Below, piece by piece: positions 12,745-21,782 of a stretch of 64,000 bases of DNA. The position numbers were made by a program, and so were the translations under genes. The number at the start of each line of letters is the position of its first letter. Position 1 is the stretch's first letter. The stretch comes from Pseudomonadota bacterium (GTDB lineage: Bacteria > Pseudomonadota > Alphaproteobacteria > Sphingomonadales > Govanellaceae): positions 806,001 to 870,000 of the forward strand of contig QEVO01000001.1 in NCBI GenBank assembly GCA_003577275.1, written 5' to 3'. The notes below the pieces were generated by a model. That model was not told the origin of the DNA. It saw only the letters and a program-made list of their open reading frames with translations, and searched no databases.

Positions 12745-13734
12745 ATGCGCGCGGTTTTATGCAAGGCTTTTGGCGGGCCGGAAACCCTGGTTTGCGCGTC
12801 GGTTCCGCCGCCGGCCATGAAGCCCGACCACGTCCGGGTCGCCATCCATGCCGCCGGCGTCAATCTCGCCGATACGCTGATCATTCGCGGCCGTTACCAG
12901 GACAAGCCCGATTTTCCCTTCTCGCCGGGCAGCGAAGTGGCCGGCGTGGTCAGCGAAATCGGCGCGGGTGTCAGCCGGCTTCAAGTGGGCGACCGGGTGC
13001 TGGCGCGCACCGGCTGGGGCGGCTACGCCGAGGAGGCCGTGGTGCCGGAAACCGCCGCCGTGATCCTGCCCGAGGCCATGGATTTCATCACCGCCGCCGG
13101 CTTCATCGTGGTCTACGGCACCGCCATCCATGCCCTGGCTGATCGCGGCCGCCTCCGCCCTGGCGAGACGCTTCTGGTGTTGGGCGCGGCGGGTGGCGTC
13201 GGCCTGGCGGCGGTGGAGCTGGGCAAGGCGCTGGGCGCCCGCGTGATCGCCGCCGCCAGCTCCGCCGATAAGCTTGCCATCGCCAAGGCTCATGGCGCCG
13301 ATGACCTCATTGACTATGGTACGGAAGATCTAAAGGAGCGGGTGCGGGCGCTCACCGGCGGCAAGGGGGCGGACGTGATCTATGATCCCATCGGCGGCGA
13401 AGCTACCCAAGCCGTGATGAGCGCCATCAATTGGCGCGGTCGCTTACTGGTGGTCGGCTTTGCCAGCGGCGACATTCCGAAGCTCGCCTTGAACCGGGTG
13501 CTGATCAAGGGCTGCGACGTTATTGGCGTTTACTGGGGCGACCACCTGCGCCACGACCCCGATGGCCTGGCTGAAGAGATGGTGGCGCTGAGCCGGTTCT
13601 ACGCGGCGGGTCAGATCCGCCCGCATGTGTCGGCGACCTATCCGCTTGAGGCGGCGGCGGCGGCTCTCCAGGCGATAGAAAACCGCAGCGCTGTCGGAAA
13701 AATCGTTCTCCAGGTGCGCGAGGCGAGTGCTTGA
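12745..13734 (+). CDS. NAD(P)H:quinone oxidoreductase-like MDR enzyme
   Basis: The 329-residue product is a zinc-independent medium-chain dehydrogenase/reductase of the quinone oxidoreductase branch. It has a GroES-like N-terminal domain (PFSPGSEVAGVV) and a Rossmann domain with the nucleotide motif GAAGGVGLAA (about residues 152-161). Catalytic zinc ligands of alcohol dehydrogenases are absent, as in the Qor group. It probably reduces quinones or alpha,beta-unsaturated carbonyls with NADPH; the natural substrate is not evident. A strong ribosome site (GGAGGGGG) precedes the ATG. It is divergent from sspB. Confidence 0.87.
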   Translation: MRAVLCKAFGGPETLVCASVPPPAMKPDHVRVAIHAAGVNLADTLIIRGRYQDKPDFPFSPGSEVAGVVSEIGAGVSRLQVGDRVLARTGWGGYAEEAVVPETAAVILPEAMDFITAAGFIVVYGTAIHALADRGRLRPGETLLVLGAAGGVGLAAVELGKALGARVIAAASSADKLAIAKAHGADDLIDYGTEDLKERVRALTGGKGADVIYDPIGGEATQAVMSAINWRGRLLVVGFASGDIPKLALNRVLIKGCDVIGVYWGDHLRHDPDGLAEEMVALSRFYAAGQIRPHVSATYPLEAAAAALQAIENRSAVGKIVLQVREASA

Positions 13735-13782
13735 AAAGTAGCGAATGGTCAACATGGGATTTCTCCATCAGGGTTTAGACTG

Positions 13783-14700
13783 TTAAAGACGCACCAGCAC
13801 CTTTTCGGCAAAGCGCCCGTGCAGAGTACCGATCAGTTTCGCCAGGTTGAGCGTGGCAAGGAGCGACAGCACGCCCAACGGGATCATCAGTAGTAGGACA
13901 ACCGGGTTGTCGAAGAAGGTATCCATGGCGTAAAGCTCCGCGTGGCCGTCGGCGTGGAAGAAGTCGCCTAAGCCCAGCAATTGCGTCAGCGGGCCGAATA
14001 TCAGCGATACGGCCAGCGCCAAGCCAGTCACGGCGATGGTGAAATAGATGATGCCCAGCGCCAGGTGCAGCACCATGTAGAGCATGGCGGTCCAGGTGCG
14101 CGGATCGCTGAGCATGGCCTTGATGCGCGACCAAAAGGTCAGTTCCGTATCAGGCTTTACCGGCAGGCGGCGCGGCATGCGCACGCCAAGGAGCGTTTCG
14201 ACGATGCGGCCTTCGACATGGGCAAGGACGCGCACCGAGGCCAGGAACAACAGCGCCACCGGCACGCCGATGATCAAAATCATCAGCCCGAAGGACAGCG
14301 ACAGGCCGGTGACCACCCAGGTGAAATAGAAAATGCCGGTGGCCAGCGACAGCAACATGTAAAGGAGCGCGCCATAGGCGCGGGGATCGGCGACGGCGGC
14401 AAAGAAGCCGCCAAAGCGCTGCTTTTCCCTGGCGGCGGTCGTCTCGCCGAAGGGGCCCTTCTGGGCGCTTTCCAGTTGGCGATATTCCTCCGCCACCTCC
14501 TCCGGCGTGCCATAGGCGGCGATGGTTTCGGCGAGAACCGCTTCCTGCGATTTCTCGGGGTGCTGCTGCAAGGCGGCGCGCAGGTGTTCCTCGGCGTCGC
14601 TCAGGGCGTCCTGGATGACGGCGCGCGGTTCGCCGACAAGCGCCGCTTTCAGCGCCTCCAGATAGGCTTCCACGCTCAACGGGGTGGTATGGTTGGTCAT
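13783..14700 (-). CDS. HAAS-domain membrane protein with two tandem sensor-type domains
   Basis: A 305-residue membrane protein. Residues 1-75 form a helical HAAS (DUF1700-like) cytoplasmic domain (SVEAYLEALKAAL, AYGTPEEVAEEYRQ). Two homologous membrane modules follow: one around SDPRTWTAMLYMVL and one around ADPRAYGALLYMLL, each with paired helices and IxYFT/IFYFT motifs like the putative sensor domain found with bacterial kinases. Only the first module is followed by the soluble EGRIVETLLGVRMPRR segment. The gene begins four bases after the PadR stop. PadR/HAAS pairs are a recurrent arrangement in which PadR controls the membrane gene. The signal sensed is unknown. Confidence 0.75.
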   Translation of the reverse strand: MTNHTTPLSVEAYLEALKAALVGEPRAVIQDALSDAEEHLRAALQQHPEKSQEAVLAETIAAYGTPEEVAEEYRQLESAQKGPFGETTAAREKQRFGGFFAAVADPRAYGALLYMLLSLATGIFYFTWVVTGLSLSFGLMILIIGVPVALLFLASVRVLAHVEGRIVETLLGVRMPRRLPVKPDTELTFWSRIKAMLSDPRTWTAMLYMVLHLALGIIYFTIAVTGLALAVSLIFGPLTQLLGLGDFFHADGHAELYAMDTFFDNPVVLLLMIPLGVLSLLATLNLAKLIGTLHGRFAEKVLVRL

Positions 14701-14704
14701 GGCC

Positions 14705-15061
14705 TTACTCCTTGACGCCTAAGGCGTTGTCGACGAAATGCCGCATGGACTGCCAAGCCTGCATCCAGGTTTCCAGCACCTCGTGGCCGCGCGGCGTGAT
14801 GGTGTAGTAACGCCGTGGCGGGCCGCTGGTGGACACCTGAACGCGGCTGGAAAGCAACCCCGACGCCTCAAGCTGGCGCAGCACGGGGTAGAGCGCGCTT
14901 TGCTTGAACAACGGGTCGTCGCCAGCCTTTTCCTCCAGCTCCTTGGCGATTTCGTAGCCGTAGCGCTCGCCGCCGGCGCGCGCCATCAGGTTCAGCACCA
15001 CCAGGGAGGCCAGCCCGCTGACGAGTTCCTTGCGAAATTTTTTCAGGTCTTCCTGAGTCAT
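14705..15061 (-). CDS. PadR-family transcriptional regulator
   Basis: A 118-residue winged-helix regulator of the PadR family. Recognisable are the conserved YGYEIAKELEE helix, the turn QSALYPVLRQLEASGLL and the wing PPRRYYTITPRGHEVLE, followed by a C-terminal dimerisation helix. The start at 15061 (MTQEDLKKF) begins the usual PadR N-terminus; an upstream TTG at 15118 would lie inside the palindrome described at 15088-15118. The gene probably represses itself and the HAAS membrane protein downstream. It may sense envelope or antibiotic stress by analogy to other PadR/HAAS pairs, but that is inference. Confidence 0.88.
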   Translation of the reverse strand: MTQEDLKKFRKELVSGLASLVVLNLMARAGGERYGYEIAKELEEKAGDDPLFKQSALYPVLRQLEASGLLSSRVQVSTSGPPRRYYTITPRGHEVLETWMQAWQSMRHFVDNALGVKE

Positions 15062-15087
15062 AGGAATCACTTCCCAATATCCTTGAG

Positions 15088-15118
15088 TTGACTGTACTGT
15101 GAACTTCACAATAGTCAA
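15088..15118. promoter_or_regulatory. Putative PadR operator
   Basis: A palindrome (core GTGAACTTCAC at 15099-15109, flanked by TTGACT and AGTCAA arms) lies 27-57 bases upstream of the PadR start. Its position and symmetry suggest an autoregulatory operator. The family consensus was not tested. Confidence 0.45.
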
Positions 15119-15176
15119 GACTTAATTATAGCATCGATGAAAATATATATTTTTCAATGACTTGAGAAAATTATGT

Positions 15177-17375
15177 CTAATTCCGGCCCAATTCGCGGTC
15201 CAGAAAGTCGAACATTGTGCGGAAGAAATGGGCTTCCTCCGCGCCATCCAGACGATGACCGGCGCCGGGATAGAGCATGACGTCGAAGGGGATGTTGCGC
15301 CGCTGCAACGCCGCCATCAGCTTGCTGGTGTGAACGAATCGCACGTTGTCGTCGGCCAGGCCGTGAATCAGGAGGGGCCGGGCGCGTAAGTTCGCAAGGT
15401 CGGCAAAGACGCCGCTGGCGTCATAGGCCGCCGGGTTTTCCTGCGGCAGGCCAAGGAAGCGTTCGCTGTAATGAGTGTCGTAAAGCCGCCAGTCGGTCAC
15501 CGGCGCGCCGGCGATGATGGCCCGCACGTCCTTGCTGGCGGCCGCCATTTTTAGCGCCAGATAACCGCCGTAGCTCCAGCCGTAGAGCGCAATGCGTTGA
15601 GAATCGATGAAGCTTTGCGATTTTAGGAAGGCGATGCCGCGCTGCTGGTCACGCGTCTCCGCCGCGCCCAGCACGCCGTGGAGCGCTGTTTCAAAAGCAA
15701 CGCCGCGGCGCGCCGTGCCGCGGTTGTCGAGATTGAAGATGGCGTATCCCTTGGCCAGCACCGCCTGATACCACGGCGGCGACCAGGCGCGGTTGACCAG
15801 TTGCACGCCGGGGCCGCCATATAGGTGCACGATGACGGGATGGCGGCCGGGGGCGGTCGGGCGATACAGCCGATAATGGAGCGTTGCGCCATCTTGCGCC
15901 GTCAACACGCCAAAAGTCGGCGCTATGTGGCGGTCGAGATAAGGCGCGTAAGGATGGCCCGGGGTGATGCGGTTATCCACCAGCCAAGCGCGCACCGCGC
16001 CGTCCAGATCGCGCAACAGAATGCTGGGCGGCGTGACGGCATCGGAGAAGCGGTCGACGATCAGCTTGGCGTTTTGAAACAGGGCGGCGGCGTGCCAGCC
16101 CGGCTCCGCCGTCAACCGCACCGGCGCATCGTCAGTACCGGGATCAAGGTCGAGGGCATAAAGATGGCGCTCCAAAGGATCGTCGATCCAGCCTTCGACA
16201 TAAAGCCGGCCGGCGTCCTCCACCACCGACACCAGGCGATCGACGTTGAGCGACGGCGGCGTTAATGGCCCATTGATCTTGCCGCTCCAATCGACGGCGT
16301 AGAGACGACGTTTGCCTTCCCGCTCCGATCCCCACACCAGGGTGCGCGCCTGTTGCAATACCCAGTAGTCGTCGCTGATATTGACCCAGGCGTCGCTCTT
16401 CTCCTCAAGCAAGGTGCGGACATTATCGCCCCTGCGGTCAAGGACGCGCACCGTCAGCTGGCGCTGATCGCGGCTTTGCGTGATGACCAGCAGCCCCTGG
16501 CCGTCGGGCAGCCAGCTGACGCGGGCAAGGTAGTCATCCTTAAGATTGAATTTGGCGCCGTAATGTCGTCCGCTGGCGACATCGATGATCAATAGACGGT
16601 TCTTGACATTCTCGCCGCCTGCCTGCGGGTAGGGCTCCGCCGCCGTTTGCTCGCTTCCCGCGAACAGCAACGTTGTCGGCGGATCGTTAAGGGCGCGGGC
16701 GTCGTTTTCGACAACGGCGATGGACCTGCCGTCGGGCGACCACCAATAGCCGCTCAAACGATGCACCTCCTCGGCGGAGACGAAGTCGGCAAGGCCGTAG
16801 CGCACCAGGGGATCGTTGCTTCTGGTCAGACGCCGTTCCTTGCCGGTGACGCTGTTCAATAGGTAAAGATCGCGGTCGCGCACATAGGAGATGAAATTAC
16901 CGAGCGGCGCGAAGCGGGCGTCGATTTCCGCCGCGTCCGTGGCAGTCAGACGATTGAGCGCGGAAGTCTTCAGATCATAAACGTAGAGATCGCCGTTTAA
17001 GGGCAGCAACAGCCGTGCGCCGTCGCTTGACCAATCAAACTCGGCGATGCCGGCCTCGGTGCGGCGTATGCGCTGCCGGCGCGCCCACTCCTCCTTGGCG
17101 AATGCGCCGTTCGTCGTCATGACGGCGGCATCGATGAGGCGGCGGTTGTCGCCGCTTGTCAGCGAATAAAGCCACAGATCGTAACGATCGGGCGTATCCG
17201 CCTCCGCCCTTAGGTAAGCGATTTTGTCACCCTGCGGCGAACTGGAGAAACTTTGCGCCTTGATGCCCTCCAGATTGGGCGGCGCGACAAGCCGCTCAAG
17301 GGATAGCGCTTCGCTCTGTGCCGATGGAACGGTGGCGAGGAGCCAGACGATCGCGATCAGCGTGATCCGCAGCAT
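15177..17375 (-). CDS. S9-family prolyl oligopeptidase / dipeptidyl peptidase IV-like
   Basis: A 732-residue secreted or periplasmic serine peptidase of family S9, closest to the dipeptidyl-peptidase IV (S9B) type. A signal peptide (MLRITLIAIVWLLATVPSAQS) is followed by a beta-propeller with repeated Y-S/D-x-T-x-R-R/L segments. An EE motif (FVSAEEVHR, about residue 195) matches the N-terminal dipeptide-binding glutamates of DPP-IV. The C-terminal alpha/beta-hydrolase domain has the nucleophile GWSYGGY, an Asp near HGLADDNV and the His in PGAGHRL. The start at 17375 drops an upstream extension that runs into dctM. It sits last in the TRAP transporter cluster, 10 bases after the dctM stop. Confidence 0.86.
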   Translation of the reverse strand: MLRITLIAIVWLLATVPSAQSEALSLERLVAPPNLEGIKAQSFSSSPQGDKIAYLRAEADTPDRYDLWLYSLTSGDNRRLIDAAVMTTNGAFAKEEWARRQRIRRTEAGIAEFDWSSDGARLLLPLNGDLYVYDLKTSALNRLTATDAAEIDARFAPLGNFISYVRDRDLYLLNSVTGKERRLTRSNDPLVRYGLADFVSAEEVHRLSGYWWSPDGRSIAVVENDARALNDPPTTLLFAGSEQTAAEPYPQAGGENVKNRLLIIDVASGRHYGAKFNLKDDYLARVSWLPDGQGLLVITQSRDQRQLTVRVLDRRGDNVRTLLEEKSDAWVNISDDYWVLQQARTLVWGSEREGKRRLYAVDWSGKINGPLTPPSLNVDRLVSVVEDAGRLYVEGWIDDPLERHLYALDLDPGTDDAPVRLTAEPGWHAAALFQNAKLIVDRFSDAVTPPSILLRDLDGAVRAWLVDNRITPGHPYAPYLDRHIAPTFGVLTAQDGATLHYRLYRPTAPGRHPVIVHLYGGPGVQLVNRAWSPPWYQAVLAKGYAIFNLDNRGTARRGVAFETALHGVLGAAETRDQQRGIAFLKSQSFIDSQRIALYGWSYGGYLALKMAAASKDVRAIIAGAPVTDWRLYDTHYSERFLGLPQENPAAYDASGVFADLANLRARPLLIHGLADDNVRFVHTSKLMAALQRRNIPFDVMLYPGAGHRLDGAEEAHFFRTMFDFLDRELGRN

Positions 17376-17385
17376 GCCGCCCTTT

Positions 17386-18951
17386 TCATTTGAAGATGAC
17401 TTGGGGCAGCCAGGTTGCCGCTTCCGGCACCAGGGCAAGACATCCGAGCGCCAATAGCTGCATGATGATGAAGGGGATGACGCCTTTATAAATCTGGCCG
17501 GTGGTCACGCTATCGGGGGCGACGCCGCGCAGATAAAACAACGCGAAGCCGAAAGGAGGGGTGAGAAAGGAGGTTTGCAGATTCATGGCGATCATCACCC
17601 CCAGCCATACCGGGTTGACTCCCAGGTAAAATAGCACCGGGGCGACGATCGGCACCACCACGAAGACGATTTCAATGAAATCAAGAAAGAATCCGAGCAC
17701 GAAAATCATCAGCATGACGATGAACATGGCGCCAAAGACGCCGCCGGGCAGATCGGACAGCAGCCGGTGCACCGTCTCATCGCCGCCCAGGCCGCGAAAT
17801 ACCAGCGAGAAAAACGCCGCGCCAATGAGGATGACGAACACCATGGAGGTGATCTCCATGGTCGAACGCATGACATTATTGAGCGTGCCGATGCGATAGG
17901 TGCGATAAAGGCTCGCCAAAATGCCCACGGCGATCAGCGCGCAGCAGACATAGGCGGCGACCATCGCCGCTCGCTCACCGGCGGCAACGGTGTCGCGGCC
18001 CACTCTTAAATCGAACAGAACAGTCAACGCCAGCACGGCGACCAGCGCCGCCGCGCCCACATATATCAGCAGGGGATGCCGTTCATCGGCGCGCAGGCCG
18101 GCCAAGAGGGTGGCGCCGATGGCGCCCACCGCCGCCGCCTCGGTCGGCGTCGCGATGCCGGCAAGGATGGAGCCCAGCACGGCGACGATCAGGATCACCG
18201 GCGGCAGCACCGAATGCAACACCTGACGCAACGATGGCTTATCCGCGCCTTCATCGATGATGGCCGGCGCGGCGGCCGGTTTTAGGATGGCTATAGCCAC
18301 CTGGTAGAGAATATAAAAGACAACCAACACCAGTCCGGGAATGAGTGCGCCGGCGAACAGATCGCCCACCGACAACGGCTCCGGCGCCCAGTTGCCGAGC
18401 CGGCGCTGCGCGTCCTGGTAGGCGGACGACAGCACATCGCCCAACAACACCAGCACGATCGACGGCGGGATGATCTGGCCCAGCGTACCGGCCGCGGCGA
18501 TGGAGCCCGCCGATAGCGCCGGATCATAGCCGCGCTTGATCATGGTGGGCAGCGCCAGCAGTCCCATGGTGACCACGGTAGCGCCGACGATGCCGGTGGA
18601 GGCGGCGAGGAGCGCGCCAACGATGGTCACGGAAATGCCCAGGCCGCCGCGCAAGCGGCCGAACAGCCGGCCCATGTTTTCCAAAAGCTCCTCGGCGACC
18701 TTGGAGCGCTCCAGCATCACGCCCATGAACACAAACAACGGCACCGCGATCAGCACCTCGTTGGTCATATTGGTGAAGATGCGCTGCGGCAGCGCTGACA
18801 GAAACGTCATGTCAAAGACGCCAAGCATTTCACCGATCGCGGCAAAAGCCAGCGCCGTTCCGGCCAGCGTAAACGCCACCGGAAACCCCAGCATCAAGAG
18901 CGCGCAGGCGGTGGCAAACAACAACAGATCGAGGGACGCGGCTAATATCAT
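17386..18951 (-). CDS. dctM: TRAP transporter large permease (DctM type)
   Basis: The large membrane subunit of a tripartite ATP-independent periplasmic transporter, driving solute uptake with a sodium or proton gradient. The 521-residue product shows about a dozen hydrophobic helices and the conserved segments GIVGATVVTMGLLALP and SIAAAGTLGQIIPPS near residues 115-165, plus ATPTEAAAVGA. The C-terminal half is longer than in minimal DctM proteins because of extra central helices (about residues 290-360), as in the mannitol/2-oxoacid-type TRAP permeases. It follows dctQ by 4 bases. Confidence 0.92.
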   Translation of the reverse strand: MILAASLDLLLFATACALLMLGFPVAFTLAGTALAFAAIGEMLGVFDMTFLSALPQRIFTNMTNEVLIAVPLFVFMGVMLERSKVAEELLENMGRLFGRLRGGLGISVTIVGALLAASTGIVGATVVTMGLLALPTMIKRGYDPALSAGSIAAAGTLGQIIPPSIVLVLLGDVLSSAYQDAQRRLGNWAPEPLSVGDLFAGALIPGLVLVVFYILYQVAIAILKPAAAPAIIDEGADKPSLRQVLHSVLPPVILIVAVLGSILAGIATPTEAAAVGAIGATLLAGLRADERHPLLIYVGAAALVAVLALTVLFDLRVGRDTVAAGERAAMVAAYVCCALIAVGILASLYRTYRIGTLNNVMRSTMEITSMVFVILIGAAFFSLVFRGLGGDETVHRLLSDLPGGVFGAMFIVMLMIFVLGFFLDFIEIVFVVVPIVAPVLFYLGVNPVWLGVMIAMNLQTSFLTPPFGFALFYLRGVAPDSVTTGQIYKGVIPFIIMQLLALGCLALVPEAATWLPQVIFK

Positions 18952-18955
18952 AAAG

Positions 18956-19495
18956 CTACAACCTCGGCGCCTGTTCCGTGCTCAGCGTCTCGCGGCCGAT
19001 CAGGACAAGAAGGGAATGAAGGCCAAGCGCCACGCCTTGCAGCGCCATCATGGCGGCAAAAATCAGGATTTCCGTCTTTAATAAATAAACCGCCTGAATG
19101 CCGGATGTTTCCCGCGATCCTTCATGTACCGCCCAGGACGCGGCGACATAACTCCAACCGGTGGACCACACCATGAAGCACATGGGGAACAATAGTAAGA
19201 GGACGCCAAAAAAATCGACCCAGGCTTTCCAGCGCGCCTTAGCCTCGCGATAGAAAACGTCGACTCGTACATGGCCATTGTGGCGCAAGGTATAGGCCGC
19301 GCCCAGCATGTAGAGGGTGGCGAACAGATATAAGAGCGATTCCTGCACAAAGATCGAGCTGACGCCAAATACATAGCGCATGACGACGATGGCGAACTGG
19401 ATGAGAACCAGGGCGAGTGCGGTCCAGGCGACGATCTTGCCGCTGATATCGCTGAAACGGTCGATGCCGTGGGCGATGCGCCGCAGCGTTTCCAC
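18956..19495 (-). CDS. dctQ: TRAP transporter small permease (DctQ type)
   Basis: The small four-helix membrane subunit of the same TRAP transporter, 179 residues. Conserved features are VLIQFAIVVMRYVFG in helix 2 and TLRHNGHVRVDVFYREA in the loop, the H-V-R-V-D motif being typical of DctQ. The start is GTG at 19495, preceded by GGAGAAGGATAA within the end of the dctP gene and three bases after that gene's stop. It forms the permease complex with the DctM protein encoded next. Confidence 0.9.
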   Translation of the reverse strand: METLRRIAHGIDRFSDISGKIVAWTALALVLIQFAIVVMRYVFGVSSIFVQESLLYLFATLYMLGAAYTLRHNGHVRVDVFYREAKARWKAWVDFFGVLLLLFPMCFMVWSTGWSYVAASWAVHEGSRETSGIQAVYLLKTEILIFAAMMALQGVALGLHSLLVLIGRETLSTEQAPRL

Positions 19496-19498
19496 TAC

Positions 19499-20626
19499 TT
19501 ATCCTTCTCCGCCAAGCACCTTGCGCCGCGCCATGATGAAGGCCTCATCGGAAATAGCGGCATAGGTCATGTATTTTGCCCGCGCCGTCTTGAAGCTTTC
19601 GTAGACGCGATGCGTCAGATCATCGGCGCGGCCGATTTCCTCCAAAACTTCGCCAGAGACGCGGCCAAGTTTGCGAATCACGTCGTCGGGAAATGGCTTG
19701 GCGCTGATGCCGTGCTCCTTGAGCAGGGTTTGCTGCGCCTCGGCGTTGCGGACCTTGTATTCACAGAGCGAATAAAGACACTCATGGCTGGCGATGTCTT
19801 CGAATAATTTACGTTCGGAGTCCGTCAGGTCATTCCAAACAGAAAGATTGACGGCCAGCGCCAACGCCGCGCCGGGCTCGTGAAAGCCGGGATAGTAATA
19901 ATGCTTGGCGACTTTGTGGAAGCCAAAGGCGAGATCGTTCCAGGGACCCACCCACTCGGCGCCGTCGATCGCTCCTTGTTGGAGGGCGGTAAAAATATCG
20001 CCGCCGGGCAGCGCCACCACCGCCGCTCCCAAACGGCGGATCACTTCGCCGCCGACGCCCGGCATGCGCACCTTCAAGCCCTTGAAATCTTCCAGACTCT
20101 TGATCTCGCGACGATACCAGCCGCCCATCTGCGCGCCGGTAGCGCAGGCGAGTAATGGCTTGGCGTTGAAGCGGGCGTAAAGTTCATCCCATAATTGCTG
20201 GCCGCCGTCAAAATAGATCCAGGCGGCCAACTCCTCGGCGGTCAGGCCGAAAGGCACCGAGGTAAAAAAAGGAAAGGCCTTCGATTTGCCCTGTTGATAA
20301 TAGTCGGCGTGGTGGGCGAGGTCGGCGGTGCCGCTGGACACCGCGTCAAAGGCCTCGAACGCGCCCACCAGTTCACCGGCGGCATAGACTTTGACGGTAA
20401 TCGCGCCCTCGGTGATATCGGTAATGCGCTGCGCCACCCGTTCGGCGCTCATGCCCAGGCCGGGGAAATTTTTGGGCCAACTGGTGACCATTTTCAGCGT
20501 CCGCTTCTTGCGCAACACCGCCGGCGCGCCATCCGGGGCCTGCCCGGCCCCGTTCTGCTGCCCGCAGCCGGCCAGCGCCGCGGCCCCCGCCGCCGCGGTG
20601 ACTGTCAAAAACTCCCGTCGTTTCAT
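19499..20626 (-). CDS. dctP: TRAP transporter substrate-binding protein, 2-oxoacid/lactate type
   Basis: A 375-residue periplasmic binding protein. The N-terminus has a twin-arginine signal (KRREFL) and a lipobox ending at Cys21 (LAGC), so it may be a lipoprotein. Segments GGDIFTALQQGAIDGAEWVGP and FHKVAKHYYYPGFHEPGA match the subgroup that includes TakP and the calcium-lactate protein TTHA0766, which bind 2-oxo or 2-hydroxy monocarboxylates. The start at 20626 was chosen because an upstream extension lacks signal-peptide character. Two 2-hydroxyacid-oxidising enzymes lie upstream on the same strand, in agreement with a lactate- or keto-acid-type substrate. Confidence 0.87.
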   Translation of the reverse strand: MKRREFLTVTAAAGAAALAGCGQQNGAGQAPDGAPAVLRKKRTLKMVTSWPKNFPGLGMSAERVAQRITDITEGAITVKVYAAGELVGAFEAFDAVSSGTADLAHHADYYQQGKSKAFPFFTSVPFGLTAEELAAWIYFDGGQQLWDELYARFNAKPLLACATGAQMGGWYRREIKSLEDFKGLKVRMPGVGGEVIRRLGAAVVALPGGDIFTALQQGAIDGAEWVGPWNDLAFGFHKVAKHYYYPGFHEPGAALALAVNLSVWNDLTDSERKLFEDIASHECLYSLCEYKVRNAEAQQTLLKEHGISAKPFPDDVIRKLGRVSGEVLEEIGRADDLTHRVYESFKTARAKYMTYAAISDEAFIMARRKVLGGEG

Positions 20627-20793
20627 ACCCTGACGATCCCCGTTGCGTGACTTGAAACTTAACCGTTTTTCGTCTGTTGGCCGCCGATTGTAGAGTCTGT
20701 CCAAGAATTCGCAAGCTGCTCCCGTCGGCCACGGATCGCCAGGCTCATCCAATGCGGCCGTTAGGTCGCCTATCATTTGCGCTGGGAGGTCTG

Positions 20794-21759
20794 TTATGCC
20801 ACTCGGTCGGGCGGGGCGTCGCCCCGAAAGAAGGCCTCCAGGTTGGCGATGGCCTTCATTCCCATGGCGGTGCGGGTCTCCCGGGTGGCGCTGCCGACAT
20901 GGGGCAGGAGAAAGGTGTTATCCAGGGTCAGGTAGGCTGGATTGATCCGGGGCTCGTCGGTAAAGACGTCAAGCCCCGCCGCCGCCACCTGACCCGACCG
21001 CAGCGCCGCGATCAGCGCCTCATCGTCGATGATCGGACCGCGCGCGGTATTGACCACGATGGCGCCCTGGGGCAGCAGGGCCAGGCGCTCGGCATTCAGC
21101 AGCCCCCGTGTTTCCTCCGTTAGCGGGCAATGGATGGACAGAAAGTCGGCCTGCGGCAGCAACTCTTCGATGCGTTCATGAAACTGTGCGCCGCCTTCCA
21201 GCTCCGGCGGCAGGCGGCGGCGGTTCCAGTAATGGATCGTCATGTCAAAGCCCCGCGCCCGCATGGCCAGCAACTGGCCGATCCGGCCCATGCCGATGAT
21301 GCCCAGCCGTTTGCCGGTCATCTCGGTGCCGACCATGAAATTGATCGCCCAGTACTTCCAGTTGCCGCTGCGGATCAGCCGTTCTCCCTCGCTGGCGCGG
21401 CGGGCGGCGCCGAGCATCAGCAGCAAGGCGATTTCGGCGGTGGCCGCCGACAGCACGTCGGGGGTATTGGTGACGACGATGCCGCGCCGCCTTGCCGCCT
21501 CGATGTCGACGTTATCAACGCCCACAGAATGGCAAGCAATGATGCGAACACCGGGAGGCAGCGCCGCCACCGCGTCCGCGTCCAGGCGATCGGTGGGGCT
21601 GATCAGGATGCCGTCCACGCCCTCGGCGGCGGCGATGATCTGTTGCGCTGACATGGGGACGTCATCCGGGCTCAGGCGGGCCTGGAAGGAACGCAGAAGC
21701 CGCGCCTCGGCGTCAGGCATGAGAGTTCTGGTGACGAGAATCAAGGGTCGTTCCGACAT
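20794..21759 (-). CDS. D-isomer-specific 2-hydroxyacid dehydrogenase
   Basis: A 321-residue NAD(P)-dependent dehydrogenase acting on D-2-hydroxyacids such as glyoxylate, hydroxypyruvate or 2-ketogluconate. The Rossmann motif is GMGRIG (about residues 155-160). Catalytic residues can be read in order: Arg in VNTARGP, Glu in DVFTDEP and His in LLPHVGSAT. Branch membership (glyoxylate/hydroxypyruvate reductase versus others) is not certain. The gene begins 23 bases after the upstream flavoprotein stop and is 167 bases from the TRAP binding-protein gene, so a shared operon is likely. Confidence 0.9.
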   Translation of the reverse strand: MSERPLILVTRTLMPDAEARLLRSFQARLSPDDVPMSAQQIIAAAEGVDGILISPTDRLDADAVAALPPGVRIIACHSVGVDNVDIEAARRRGIVVTNTPDVLSAATAEIALLLMLGAARRASEGERLIRSGNWKYWAINFMVGTEMTGKRLGIIGMGRIGQLLAMRARGFDMTIHYWNRRRLPPELEGGAQFHERIEELLPQADFLSIHCPLTEETRGLLNAERLALLPQGAIVVNTARGPIIDDEALIAALRSGQVAAAGLDVFTDEPRINPAYLTLDNTFLLPHVGSATRETRTAMGMKAIANLEAFFRGDAPPDRVA

Positions 21760-21782
21760 AAGGCAGCCTGTTTATGGAGTGA

